NCBI GenBank assembly: GCA_964528765.1
Contig: CAZGVA010000010.1
Coordinates: 1-27,214 of the forward strand
Source of the DNA: JABICX01 sp964528765
GTDB lineage: Archaea > Nanobdellota > Nanobdellia > UBA10117 > JABICX01
Length of the DNA stretch: 27,214 nucleotides
Direction: 5' to 3'
Made by a program: the position numbers and the translations under genes. Positions within the stretch are counted from its first letter, which is position 1, and every line of letters begins with the position of its first letter. Positions 7,534 through 14,464 of this stretch are shown here, in pieces. Below the pieces are notes generated by a model. The model had not been told where the DNA came from. It worked only from the letters and a program-made list of their open reading frames with translations, and searched no databases.

Positions 7534-8287
7534 ATGACAAATGTCGAAGTACCAAAAGAACTTGTGGAAAGAATTTACAAGTTAATCGAAAGTGTGAAAG
7601 TAGATGGAAAACTACGAAAGGGTACTAATGAAGCTACAAAATCAGTTGAGAAAAATGAAGCTCAATTAATAATCTCTGCTGAAGACACAACACCTAAAGA
7701 AATAATTATGCATTTACCAATCATATGTGAAAAAAAGCAGATTCCTTTCGTTTATATTCCATCAAAGTCCGAATTAGGGGCTGCAGCTGGTTTGCCTATA
7801 TCAACTAGCGCAATTGCAATTGTTAATCCAGGAGACGCAAAAAAACAACTTCTAACTGTTCTTAAAGATCTTGAACATTTAAAGAAAGCTGAAGAAAAAG
7901 GTTCATCTGAAGTTAAAGCAGATAAAGTTGAAGAAAAACCTAAAGAAGANNNNNNNNNNNNNNNNNNNNNNNNNNNNNNNNNNNNNNNNNNNNNNNNNNN
8001 NNNNNNNNNNNNNNNNNNNNNNNNNNNNNNNNNNNNNNNNNNNNNNNNNAGCTAAACCTAAAGTTGAAGAAAAGAAACCTGAAACTAAGGAAGAAGTTAA
8101 ACCTAAAGTTAAAGAAAAGAAACCTGAAACTACAGAAGAAGCTAAACCTAAAGTTGAAGAAAAGAAACCTGAAACTAAGGAAGAAGTTAAACCTGAAGTT
8201 AAAAAAGAAAAAGTAGCTGAAACGAAGGAAGAAACTAAACCGGAAGTTAAAGAAGACGTTAAACCTGAAGTTAAAAAAGAAAAGTAA
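7534..8287 (+). CDS. rpl7ae: Ribosomal protein eL8 (L7Ae) with K/E/P repeat tail; assembly gap inside
   Basis: The first ~125 residues are the kink-turn-binding protein L7Ae, a component of the large ribosomal subunit, box C/D and H/ACA RNPs and archaeal RNase P. RKGTNEATKSVEKNEAQLI, AEDTTP and PSKSELGAAAGL are its core. ATG 7534 is preceded by GGTG at a six-base spacing. Archaeal L7Ae normally ends near residue 120-125. Here the frame continues into a Lys/Glu/Pro-rich tail, is interrupted by 100 Ns (7950-8049), and resumes as tandem 15-residue units ending at the stop 8285-8287. The two halves lie in different frames as written, but since the N count is arbitrary this is not evidence of a frameshift. 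That they form one protein is inferred from identical composition on both sides. The tail's role is unknown. Confidence 0.85.
7950..8049. other. Assembly gap (100 N)
   Basis: Exactly 100 Ns, a standard placeholder for a scaffold gap of unknown length. It falls inside the repetitive tail of eL8, where 45-bp near-identical repeats would defeat short-read assembly. The true repeat number and tail length cannot be known from this sequence. Confidence 0.97.
8051..8284 (+). repeat. Tandem 45-bp repeats encoding K/E/P-rich tail of eL8
   Basis: Units start at 8051, 8096 and 8141 (45 bp each). 8051-8095 is identical to 8141-8185, and the middle unit differs at a few bases. Degenerate units follow at 8186 (48 bp), 8234 (24 bp) and 8258 (27 bp). 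Each full unit encodes a variant of KPKVEEKKPETKEE. The sequence before the gap (GTTGAAGAAAAACCTAAAGA) is of the same kind, so the array extends into the gap. Confidence 0.9.
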
Positions 8288-8298
8288 TTTTAAATAAA

Positions 8299-8574
8299 AT
8301 GTCAAAAAAACAAGGAAACAAGACAAAAGAAGGTAAAACCGGATTTTCTGCAGTTGAAGAATCTGCAACCGCAACACCTGCTGAAATTGTTGAAATAATT
8401 GGCGGTCTTGGAACAAGACAAGGTGGAAAACAAGTTCGCTGTAAAGTCATAGACGGGCGTGAAATTGGTAAAATTATGAGACGAAACGTTTATGGTCCAA
8501 TAAGAATTGGTGATATTTTAATGCTTAAACAAACTGAAATTGAGGCACAACCACTTAAAGGAGGTCGAAAATGA
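8299..8574 (+). CDS. rps28e: Ribosomal protein eS28
   Basis: A small-subunit ribosomal protein of 91 residues. Residues ~25-88 are the conserved S28e OB-fold: ATPAEIVEIIGGLGTRQGG, QVRCKVIDGREIGKIMRRNV and YGPIRIGDILMLKQTEIEA. The N-terminal ~22 residues are an extra basic/polar extension (MSKKQGNKTKEGKTG). It lies 11 bases after eL8, in the usual archaeal eL8-eS28-eL24 order. Its last codons (LKGGRK) encode GGAGG, which serves as the Shine-Dalgarno site for the next gene, and its TGA overlaps that gene's ATG (ATGA). Confidence 0.95.
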   Translation: MSKKQGNKTKEGKTGFSAVEESATATPAEIVEIIGGLGTRQGGKQVRCKVIDGREIGKIMRRNVYGPIRIGDILMLKQTEIEAQPLKGGRK

Positions 8575-8909
8575 CTGAAGCAAATTCTAGACCTGATCAA
8601 GACTATTCTACACATTCTCTAGATGAGTTAAAAGAATTAGCTGACATTATTCCCTGGACAGATTTAAATGGTTCTAGAATAATACAAGTTGAAAGAGCAA
8701 ACTCATATTTAAAAGAAGAATTACTAGCTATTGCAAGAATTGTAAATACATTTGATAATTCAGAATTTAAAGATCCATCTGTAAGATATGTAATTAAACT
8801 CGATGAAAGTAAGTTACCTGAAGAAAGACAATTTATTTTAGAAAGCATTAGTACTGAAACAGGTATAACTTTAGCCGCATTAGAAACTACTCTTGGAGGC
8901 AAAAAATAA
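8571..8909 (+). CDS. Unrecognised 112-residue protein between eS28 and eL24
   Basis: This ORF is tightly built into the ribosomal operon. It starts in an ATGA overlap with eS28, has GGAGG seven to ten bases upstream, and its stop overlaps the eL24 start (TAATG). The product is acidic and predicted mostly helical (ELKELADIIPW, then LKEELLAIARIVNTF), with a short beta-like stretch VRYVIKLDES and a C-terminal helix. I recognise no domain. Archaea usually have nothing here, or have eL24 followed by Ndk. Its last codons (LGGKK) again encode a GGAGG for the downstream gene. Co-translation implies a ribosome-linked role or at least matched expression, but that is inference. Confidence 0.8.
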   Translation: MTEANSRPDQDYSTHSLDELKELADIIPWTDLNGSRIIQVERANSYLKEELLAIARIVNTFDNSEFKDPSVRYVIKLDESKLPEERQFILESISTETGITLAALETTLGGKK

Positions 8910-9091
8910 TGCCAAACTGTTCTTTTTGTAAAATAGATATTGACCCAGGAACGGGCAAGATGCTAGCTAAAAATAGTGGTAAAGTATTATGGTTTTGCTC
9001 ACGAAAATGTGAGAAAAACATGCTTATCTTAAAAAGAAACCCTGCCAAATTCAAATGGGCTTCTAAACTTAAACAAATAGTTAAGAAATAA
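8909..9091 (+). CDS. rpl24e: Ribosomal protein eL24
   Basis: A 60-residue large-subunit protein with the L24e zinc ribbon. CSFC (Cys4, Cys7) and FCSRKCEK (two more Cys) make a Cys4 site, separated by the diagnostic PGTGKML. The C-terminus has RNPAKFKWASK, matching the family's rNPrk..Wt. The length is normal for archaeal eL24. Its start is coupled to the upstream gene (TAATG). It ends the eL8-eS28 group. A T-rich stretch follows at 9092-9104 and may serve as a terminator. Confidence 0.95.
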   Translation: MPNCSFCKIDIDPGTGKMLAKNSGKVLWFCSRKCEKNMLILKRNPAKFKWASKLKQIVKK

Positions 9092-9184
9092 TTTTATTTT
9101 TTAAATAAACCAAATTATTTAGTTTATATTTCTTCTAACCGACGAGTTTAAATAATTTAAGGTTCTATATATTAAATAAAGCAT

Positions 9185-9517
9185 ATGAAAGTAATTAGTC
9201 CAACTTTAAAAGAACGTAAACGTTATATACTGTTCAAAATACTTTCAGACAAGAAGATAGACAAAGAAACTATTGCAAAGCAATGCACTGACGCTTGCTT
9301 AAAGTTTCTAGGAGAATTCGGCTGCGCAGAGGCAGGCGTTCAAATGTTACCCGAGACATGGAATAAACAAACACAAACCGGTATAATAAAAACAGGTCAT
9401 AAATGGGTTGATGAAACAAAAACTGCTCTGACACTAATAACTGAAATCTCTGGGCAAAAAGTTACGGTTTCAACTATCAAAACATCAGGAGCAATAGATA
9501 AGCTCAAATCAAAATAA
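9185..9517 (+). CDS. rnp2: RNase P protein Pop5 (Rnp2)
   Basis: A protein subunit of archaeal RNase P, which removes the 5' leader of pre-tRNAs and works as a Pop5-Rpp30 heterotetramer on the catalytic RNA. The N-terminus KVISPTLKERKRYILFKIL is the Pop5 signature, followed by the alpha/beta RRM-like fold (LKFLGEFGCAEAGVQML, then KTALTLITEI). At 110 residues it is of normal size. It starts the pop5-psmA-SBDS-exosome run. Upstream are 93 non-coding bases with AT-rich elements; a TATA-like TCTATATATTA sits at 9164-9174, nearer than the 24-25 bases seen elsewhere, so the start of transcription is unclear. Its partner Rpp30 is about 10 kb away on the other strand. Confidence 0.9.
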   Translation: MKVISPTLKERKRYILFKILSDKKIDKETIAKQCTDACLKFLGEFGCAEAGVQMLPETWNKQTQTGIIKTGHKWVDETKTALTLITEISGQKVTVSTIKTSGAIDKLKSK

Positions 9518-9518
9518 A

Positions 9519-9839
9519 ATGGCAGAAAAAATAATATATCAAATTCCAATTGTTGGGAGATACTTGCAGAAACGTAGAGATAGAACAATTGTTAAGGTAG
9601 AACGTGGAGATGAATATCCAATGGAAGTTAATTTATACTGTAGAAATGGTTCAAAAATAATGGTCATTTCAAATAAAAATTTATTAGACGGCGTTGGAAT
9701 TTTGCCTCAAAGACGTGGTTCACAAATCGTAAGAAAAACATTTGGTGGACACAGTCTGAAGCAAATAACTACTGGCTTACTAAGAGAAAAACATTCACAA
9801 TCAGTATTTTTACCTAAAGGATTAGGAGATTTACTATAA
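9519..9839 (+). CDS. Unrecognised basic protein between Pop5 and PsmA
   Basis: A 106-residue protein beginning one base after the Pop5 stop. It is basic, with RRDRTIVKVERG near residues 18-30, a beta-rich middle (EVNLYCRNGSKIMVISNKN) and a C-terminus rich in Gly, Lys and Arg (PQRRGSQIVRKTFGG, then REKHSQSV). There are no membrane segments or metal-binding motifs. Basic patches with beta strands suggest an RNA- or RNP-binding protein, and the neighbours (RNase P subunit, proteasome, SBDS, exosome) agree, but no family is recognised. Most archaea have Pop5 directly before PsmA. It is probably co-transcribed with both. Confidence 0.75.
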   Translation: MAEKIIYQIPIVGRYLQKRRDRTIVKVERGDEYPMEVNLYCRNGSKIMVISNKNLLDGVGILPQRRGSQIVRKTFGGHSLKQITTGLLREKHSQSVFLPKGLGDLL

Positions 9840-9850
9840 ATCATAATTAA

Positions 9851-9856
9851 AAGGAG
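9851..9856 (+). promoter_or_regulatory. Shine-Dalgarno site of psmA
   Basis: AAGGAG lies nine bases before ATG 9866. psmA thus has a strong internal ribosome site, while SBDS and rrp4 just downstream start one or two bases after the previous stop without one. Confidence 0.6.
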
Positions 9857-9865
9857 AAAAAGAAA

Positions 9866-10576
9866 ATGCAATTTATGCCAAATCAAGTAATGGGATATGA
9901 CCGAGCAATTACGGTCTTCTCACCAGACGGACGACTATTACAAGTAGAATACGCTAAAAAAGCTGTTAGTTTAGGCTCATTAGCCCTAGGAATCGTATTT
10001 AAAAACGGTGTACTTTTGATGGCTGATCGTCATAGAACTGATAAATTACTAATACCAAAATCTGTAAAAAAAGTTTTTACTATTGAAAATCACATTAATA
10101 TGACTTCTGCAGGTTTTATATCTGACGCTAGAGTAATTGTTAAAAGATCTAGAATGCGCGCACAACAACATAAAATAACTTATGGCGAACCAATGGATAT
10201 TGAAGGATTAGTTAAATATATTGCAGATCTTGAACAAGCCTACACACAATACGGCGGTACACGACCTTTTGGAGTATCTCTACTACTTAATGGTGTGGAA
10301 GCTAAAAACGGCCCTGCATTATTCCTTATAGAACCTAGTGGAATTTACTTTAAATATAAAGCTAAAGCAGTAGGAATGGGTTCAGAAGAAGCAGATAAGT
10401 TACTAGAAAAAGGCTACAAAGATAAACTCGATGAAAAAACTGCAATAAAACTAGCAATATCTGTTTTTAAGAAAATACTTGGTAAAGAATTTAATTTCAA
10501 TCGTTTAGAAACTGCTGTCGTAACTGACAAAGGTACAGAAGAAATCGAATCAGAAAATCTAAATAAAATAAAATAA
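9866..10576 (+). CDS. psmA: Proteasome alpha subunit
   Basis: The alpha subunit forms the outer rings of the archaeal 20S proteasome, gating entry and docking the PAN/Cdc48 ATPases. The family signature is present near the N-terminus (GYDRAITVFSPDGRLLQVEY), with the fold continuing SLALGIVFKNGVLLMADRH, SAGFISDARVIV and the RPFGVSLLLNG strand. At 236 residues the length is normal. The subunit is non-catalytic, so no N-terminal threonine is expected. The usual C-terminal part is intact. It lies between pop5 (with one unknown gene in between) and SBDS, the classical archaeal order. The catalytic beta subunit is not in this window. Confidence 0.97.
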   Translation: MQFMPNQVMGYDRAITVFSPDGRLLQVEYAKKAVSLGSLALGIVFKNGVLLMADRHRTDKLLIPKSVKKVFTIENHINMTSAGFISDARVIVKRSRMRAQQHKITYGEPMDIEGLVKYIADLEQAYTQYGGTRPFGVSLLLNGVEAKNGPALFLIEPSGIYFKYKAKAVGMGSEEADKLLEKGYKDKLDEKTAIKLAISVFKKILGKEFNFNRLETAVVTDKGTEEIESENLNKIK

Positions 10577-10578
10577 AA

Positions 10579-11292
10579 ATGCAACAAACATATGATCGAG
10601 AAAAAATACATCTTAATATTGCCCGTCTAAAAAAAGGTGGGGAAAATTTTGAAGTAATTTTAGAAGATATTGACAAAGCATTAGAATTAAGACACGGTAC
10701 CGACATAGATATTACTGACGCAATAAACGGTGATTTAGTTTTCAAAGATGCAAGAAGTGCGGAAAAAGCATCTGAGCACAAAATGAAAGAAATATTTGGT
10801 AGTGAAAATCATTTTGAAGTTGCTAAACAAATTATTAAAACTGGAGAAATTCAACTTTCCGGCGAACAACGAAAAAGAATACTTGAACATAAAACACAAC
10901 AAGTTCTCAATTATATACAAAAAAATGCGTGTGATGCAAAAACAAAATTGCCAATTCCAGGACAAAGAATTGAATTGGCTATGAAAGAAGCAAAGATTCA
11001 TGTCGACCCTACAGATAAAATTGATTACCAAATTGAAAAAATAATTTCAAAGCTACGCCCAATTTTAGCAATGTCTTTTGAACACGCCAAATTACGCTTA
11101 ATCATACCTGCATCATCAGCAGGTCAGGCATATAGTGTAATAAAAAGCAAATATCGTCCATATAATGAAAAATGGATAACAGATGGCTCAGTTCAAGTTG
11201 ATATTGAAATCGTAGCCGGAGAAAGAACAAATTTATTCTCATTAGCCAATAAATTAACAAATGGTGAAGTACAAATAGAGGAATTAAAATAA
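10579..11292 (+). CDS. sdo1: Ribosome maturation protein SBDS (Sdo1)
   Basis: The archaeal orthologue of Shwachman-Bodian-Diamond protein, which with EFL1 in eukaryotes releases eIF6 from the nascent large subunit. The three domains are visible: an N-terminal FYSH domain (REKIHLNIARLKKGGENFEVIL, then DLVFKDARSAEKA), a middle helical domain around residues 80-160 (ILEHKTQQVLNYIQ), and a C-terminal ferredoxin-like domain (AKLRLIIPASSAGQAYSVIK). The 237 residues match the family. It begins two bases after psmA with no clear Shine-Dalgarno motif, and rrp4 starts one base after its stop, so translation probably depends on coupling. Confidence 0.96.
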   Translation: MQQTYDREKIHLNIARLKKGGENFEVILEDIDKALELRHGTDIDITDAINGDLVFKDARSAEKASEHKMKEIFGSENHFEVAKQIIKTGEIQLSGEQRKRILEHKTQQVLNYIQKNACDAKTKLPIPGQRIELAMKEAKIHVDPTDKIDYQIEKIISKLRPILAMSFEHAKLRLIIPASSAGQAYSVIKSKYRPYNEKWITDGSVQVDIEIVAGERTNLFSLANKLTNGEVQIEELK

Positions 11293-11293
11293 A

Positions 11294-12019
11294 ATGAAAA
11301 AAACAGTAGAAAAATTACATGTATCTGACAGGGAAATAGTTACACCTGGAGATATATTAGCAGAAGGAATAAGTTTTTTGCCAAGTGGTAAAGCTATTCG
11401 TGATGGTGAAAATATAGTCGCGATTTCCTTAGGTTTAGTTAGCGTAAAAGGACGCGTAATAAAAGTCATACCTCTTGCTGGAAGATATGTTCCAAAAAGA
11501 GGCGATGCCGTTGTAGGTAAAATAGTTGGAATCGGCAGAAGTGCGTGGAGAGTAAATATTGACTGTCCATTTGATGCAGATTTACCAATTTCTGAAGCTT
11601 CGTCATCTTATTTAGATACTAATCGAAATCCTATGAGTAAATTTTTTGATATTGGTGATTTTATCTTTGCACATGTATTTGATATATCTGAACAAAGATA
11701 CATTAAACTATCAACAAAACATAGACCATATCGAAAGCTATATGGTGGGATTATTATAGAAGTTTCGCCTACTAAAATACCTCGAATAATTGGAAAACAA
11801 GGTAGCATGATTAAAATGCTTAAGGAAACATCTGGTTGCGATATTTTAGTTGGTCAAAACGGTTGGGTTTGGATTAAAAACGAAGATCCAGAAAAACAAC
11901 TAGCATTAATCAATGCAATTAAAAAAATTGAAACTGAAAGTCATACAAAAGGACTTACTGACAAAATTAAAAGTATGTTAAATATTAACGTTCAAGGAGA
12001 TAAAAATGATAAAAATTAG
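11294..12019 (+). CDS. rrp4: Exosome RNA-binding cap subunit Rrp4
   Basis: Rrp4 forms the RNA-binding cap on the Rrp41-Rrp42 ring and directs substrates to it. The N-terminal domain contains PGDILAEGISFLPSGKAI. An S1 domain spans about residues 65-130 (PKRGDAVVGKIVGIG, then IGDFIFAHVFDI). A KH domain has IPRIIGKQGSMIKMLK with the GKQG loop. At 241 residues it is of normal size. It belongs to the SBDS-rrp4-rrp41-rrp42 run. Its end overlaps a 19-codon ORF (12006-12065) that carries its own AAGGAG. Confidence 0.96.
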   Translation: MKKTVEKLHVSDREIVTPGDILAEGISFLPSGKAIRDGENIVAISLGLVSVKGRVIKVIPLAGRYVPKRGDAVVGKIVGIGRSAWRVNIDCPFDADLPISEASSSYLDTNRNPMSKFFDIGDFIFAHVFDISEQRYIKLSTKHRPYRKLYGGIIIEVSPTKIPRIIGKQGSMIKMLKETSGCDILVGQNGWVWIKNEDPEKQLALINAIKKIETESHTKGLTDKIKSMLNINVQGDKNDKN

Positions 12020-12065
12020 AGACTTACTAAATTTAATTATTACACCTATGGAGGTGGAAAACTAA
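12006..12065 (+). CDS. Possible 19-residue leader ORF before rrp41 (doubtful)
   Basis: ATG 12006 has AAGGAG (11994-11999) six bases upstream, a better site than many real genes here. The frame reads MIKIRDLLNLIITPMEVEN and stops two bases before the rrp41 start, overlapping the rrp4 end by 14 bases. The rrp41 Shine-Dalgarno GGAGGTG lies inside it. It may be a translational-coupling peptide bridging rrp4 and rrp41, or simple chance. Confidence 0.2.
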   Translation: MIKIRDLLNLIITPMEVEN

Positions 12066-12066
12066 A

Positions 12067-12810
12067 ATGGGTGGAAAATCTGATAAACCTCTGCTAAATA
12101 AAGGACAACGGCTTGATGGACGTGCATTCGATGAATTACGACCAATCAAAATTAAAGCAGGAGTAATAAAACAAGCTGATGGTTCATGTGAACTTGAATT
12201 TGGCGAAACTAAAGTTTTAGCTGCAGTTTATGGACCAAAAAAAGTTTTACCAAAACATCTTGAAAAAAGTGATAAAGCTTATTTAAGCGTATATTATTAT
12301 ATGGCTGCATTTTCAACATCTGAAAGAAACAGACCTGGACCAAGTAGACGTAGCAAAGAAATATCTAAGGTTATTAAAGATTCATTAGCACCTGCAATAC
12401 ATTTGGAAAAATATCCTCAAACAAATATCAGTATATTTATTCAAATTACAAACGCAAATGCAGGTACTCGAACTGCTGCAATAAATGCTGCATCTGTAGC
12501 ATTAGTTGATGCAGGTATTGAAATGAAAGATATTGTAACCTCTGTAGCAGCAGGTAAAATTGAAAATAAAGTTGTACTGGATCTTTTCCAAGACGAAGAT
12601 AACTTTGGTCAAGCAGATTTACCAATTGCAATAATGCCAAGAACAAAAGAAATAACTCTTTTGCAAATGGATGGTGATATGACTCCCGAAGAAGTAGATA
12701 AAGCAATTGAAATTAGTATAAAATCTTGCAAAGACATTGCTAAACTACAACGTCAAGCAATAATCACTAAATATAAACAAGATGATATGGAGACAAAAAA
12801 TGACAAATAA
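12067..12810 (+). CDS. rrp41: Exosome catalytic subunit Rrp41
   Basis: The phosphorolytic 3'-5' exoribonuclease subunit of the RNase PH fold, active with Rrp42 in a hexameric ring. It opens with the family's QRLDGRAFDELRPIKI. GPSRRSKEIS carries the RNA-binding Arg94-Arg95 pair. NANAGTRTAAINAASVAL includes the phosphate-binding GTR at 133-135. QDEDNFGQADLPIAIMP has Asp178 and Asp184, the six-residue spacing of the known catalytic aspartates. At 247 residues it is complete and predicted active. It has a strong GGAGGTG ten bases before the ATG. The last 11 bases overlap rrp42. Confidence 0.97.
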   Translation: MGGKSDKPLLNKGQRLDGRAFDELRPIKIKAGVIKQADGSCELEFGETKVLAAVYGPKKVLPKHLEKSDKAYLSVYYYMAAFSTSERNRPGPSRRSKEISKVIKDSLAPAIHLEKYPQTNISIFIQITNANAGTRTAAINAASVALVDAGIEMKDIVTSVAAGKIENKVVLDLFQDEDNFGQADLPIAIMPRTKEITLLQMDGDMTPEEVDKAIEISIKSCKDIAKLQRQAIITKYKQDDMETKNDK

Positions 12811-13588
12811 AGAAGAAATAAGTTTAGTAGATTTTTTATCTAAATTAATGAAAAAGAACATACGAGAAGATGGTAGAAAATTACTTGATTATCGTAAAAT
12901 CGAAATCAAAACAAATACTTTATCCCAAGCAAATGGCTCAGCAAGAGTTAAACTTGGTGATACTGAAGTATTTGTTGGCGTAAAATTGGGAGTAGGTACA
13001 CCTTTCCCAGATACACCTAACGACGGTGTCTTAATGGTAAATGCTGAATTAAATCCATTATCATCAAGAAATTTTGATATAGGACCGCCAAGTCCTGCAG
13101 CAATTGAATTAGCCAGAGTTATTGATCGAGCAATTAGAGAGTCAAACACAATTGATACTGAAAAACTATGTATAACACCTAAAGAAAAGGTATGGATGGT
13201 TTTTGTTGATATATATCCAGTAAATGATGGTGGTAATCTATTTGATGCAGGATTATTAGGTGCAATAGCTGCTCTTAAATCTGCAAGATTCCCTAAATAT
13301 GATAAAAAAGAAGAAAAAGTAGACCATAGAGAGCTTACTAATGAAAAAATACCTCTAAATGATGAGCCACTTATGTGTACTTTTGGTAAAATAAAGGATA
13401 TTATCTTTGTTGATCAAACAAATAGAGAAGAAAAAGTAGCTGAAAGCAGATTATCTGTAGGAATAAGCAAATCAGGTAATGTGTGTGCTATGCAAAAAGG
13501 TGGTGAAGGAACATTTACTCAGCAAGAAATAATGGATTGTATTAAACAATCACAGACTTTAAGTAAAACGCTGAGGAAATACATTTAA
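12800..13588 (+). CDS. rrp42: Exosome subunit Rrp42
   Basis: The non-catalytic RNase PH-fold partner of Rrp41, needed for the active ring. The conserved start is NIREDGRKLLDYRKIEI, followed by GSARVKLGDTEVFVGVK, the Rrp42-typical PPSPAAIELARVIDRAIRES, and DGGNLFDAGLLGAIAALKSA. The catalytic aspartate pair of Rrp41 is absent, as expected. I chose ATG 12800 over 12782 because it has GGAG eight bases upstream and gives a normal N-terminus of 263 residues in all; it overlaps the rrp41 end by 11 bases. In many archaea eL43 (L37Ae) and RpoP follow; here rpoK and uS2 do. Confidence 0.96.
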   Translation: MTNKEEISLVDFLSKLMKKNIREDGRKLLDYRKIEIKTNTLSQANGSARVKLGDTEVFVGVKLGVGTPFPDTPNDGVLMVNAELNPLSSRNFDIGPPSPAAIELARVIDRAIRESNTIDTEKLCITPKEKVWMVFVDIYPVNDGGNLFDAGLLGAIAALKSARFPKYDKKEEKVDHRELTNEKIPLNDEPLMCTFGKIKDIIFVDQTNREEKVAESRLSVGISKSGNVCAMQKGGEGTFTQQEIMDCIKQSQTLSKTLRKYI

Positions 13589-13597
13589 CCAGAACCA

Positions 13598-13623
13598 AAC
13601 CTTTTTAAATCGTAAAAAAGGTT
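13598..13623 (+). promoter_or_regulatory. Inverted repeat over the TATA box of rpoK
   Basis: AACCTTTTT (13598-13606) and AAAAAGGTT (13615-13623) form a perfect 9-base inverted repeat with an 8-base spacer. The TATA-like TTTTTAAAT (13602-13610) sits within it, centred 25 bases before ATG 13631. It marks a separate leaderless promoter for rpoK-rps2. The symmetry could be an operator or a short terminator hairpin for the exosome operon. Confidence 0.5.
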
Positions 13624-13630
13624 CAATAAA

Positions 13631-13828
13631 ATGCGATACACAAAATATGAAGAAGCCAGAATTATTGGTGCAAGAGCACTACAGATAGCCATGGGTGCAC
13701 CGATTTTAATTAAAAGGCCAAAAGATCTTTTTGACACAGTAGAAATCGCAATTATGGAACTGGATAAAGGTGTTTTACCAATAACCATCAAACGTCCAAA
13801 ACCGGTTAAATTTGACATTAAATTATAA
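13631..13828 (+). CDS. rpoK: RNA polymerase subunit K (Rpb6 homologue)
   Basis: A 65-residue RpoK, the archaeal counterpart of Rpb6/omega, which helps assemble and stabilise RNA polymerase. The whole protein is the conserved core: RYTKYEEARIIGARALQIAM, GAPILI, then AIMELDKGVLPITIKR. It is of normal length for archaea. The neighbour uS2 starts one base after its stop. In other archaea rpoK usually belongs to the uL13-uS9-rpoN-rpoK-eno-uS2 group, so this looks like a fragment of that operon with enolase missing. Confidence 0.97.
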   Translation: MRYTKYEEARIIGARALQIAMGAPILIKRPKDLFDTVEIAIMELDKGVLPITIKRPKPVKFDIKL

Positions 13829-13829
13829 A

Positions 13830-14423
13830 ATGGAATCTAAAAATCTTACGGAAATTGATAAGTACTTGTCTGCAGGAGTTCATATTGGGACAAAAGTAAA
13901 AACTAAAAGCATGGACCCTTATATTTACAAAATAAATCCGGCAGGTCTCACAATTTTAGACGTTCAAAAAATAGATGAAAAACTTAAGGTTGCAGCGAAA
14001 TTCTTAGCAAAATACAATCCAAAAGACATTCTTGTTGTCGGTCGAAGAGAAAATAGTTGGAAAGCAATTAAACAGTTTGCTAAATATACAAACATTAAAT
14101 ATGCAATTGGTAGATATCCGGCAGGCGTTATGACTAATCCACAATTAGAAACATTTATTGAACCAAAAGTTATTTTAGTTACTGATCCATGGCCAGATAA
14201 AAATGCAATTAATGATGCATTAAAAATAGGTATTCCAATTGTTGCTCTATGTGATTCTAACAATACTACTCGTGCAATTGATATTGTAGTTCCATGTAAT
14301 AACAAAGGTGCAAAATCATTAGCACTTATTTACTGGATTCTTGCCAATGAATTTTTACATGAAACTGGCGAATTACCAAAAACCAAAACAATTAATGCAG
14401 AGCCAGAAAGTTTTGATGAATAA
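13830..14423 (+). CDS. rps2: Ribosomal protein uS2
   Basis: Small-subunit protein S2 of 198 residues, of normal archaeal size. Signatures are LSAGVHIGTKVKT, TILDVQKIDEKL, the GRYPAGVMTNP turn that corresponds to the family's GRF.PGTLTNP, and VILVTDPWPDKNAINDA, then IPIVALCDSNN. ATG 13830 follows the rpoK stop directly and gives the usual N-terminus; an upstream in-frame ATG at 13812 lies inside rpoK and is unlikely. The C-terminal ~20 residues are the common acidic/variable tail. Confidence 0.96.
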   Translation: MESKNLTEIDKYLSAGVHIGTKVKTKSMDPYIYKINPAGLTILDVQKIDEKLKVAAKFLAKYNPKDILVVGRRENSWKAIKQFAKYTNIKYAIGRYPAGVMTNPQLETFIEPKVILVTDPWPDKNAINDALKIGIPIVALCDSNNTTRAIDIVVPCNNKGAKSLALIYWILANEFLHETGELPKTKTINAEPESFDE

Positions 14424-14436
14424 AATATCTAAACAC

Positions 14437-14448
14437 TTTTATTTTATA
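14437..14448 (+). promoter_or_regulatory. TATA-like box for the DUF192 gene
   Basis: TTTTATTTTATA lies 17-28 bases before ATG 14465, compatible with a leaderless transcript after the uS2 operon ends. Confidence 0.4.
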
Positions 14449-14464
14449 CCTTTATTCTTATTTT

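Noticed and set aside
8051..8284. CRISPR-like array
   Set aside because: The repeats are contiguous 45-bp coding units with no unique spacers.
7928..8287. Separate gene encoding only the K/E/P repeats, or a true frameshift in eL8
   Set aside because: The frame difference arises from an arbitrary 100-N gap; composition on both sides is the same, so one eL8 gene with a gap is simpler.
7940..8416. Long open frame on the minus strand opposite the eL8 tail and eS28 (Phe/Leu-rich)
   Set aside because: It is the antisense of the K/E/P repeats; poly-Phe composition and the overlap with eS28 mark it as a shadow.
13812..13829. Upstream in-frame ATG for uS2
   Set aside because: It would overlap rpoK by 17 bases and add an unconserved MTLNYK; ATG 13830 gives the normal start.
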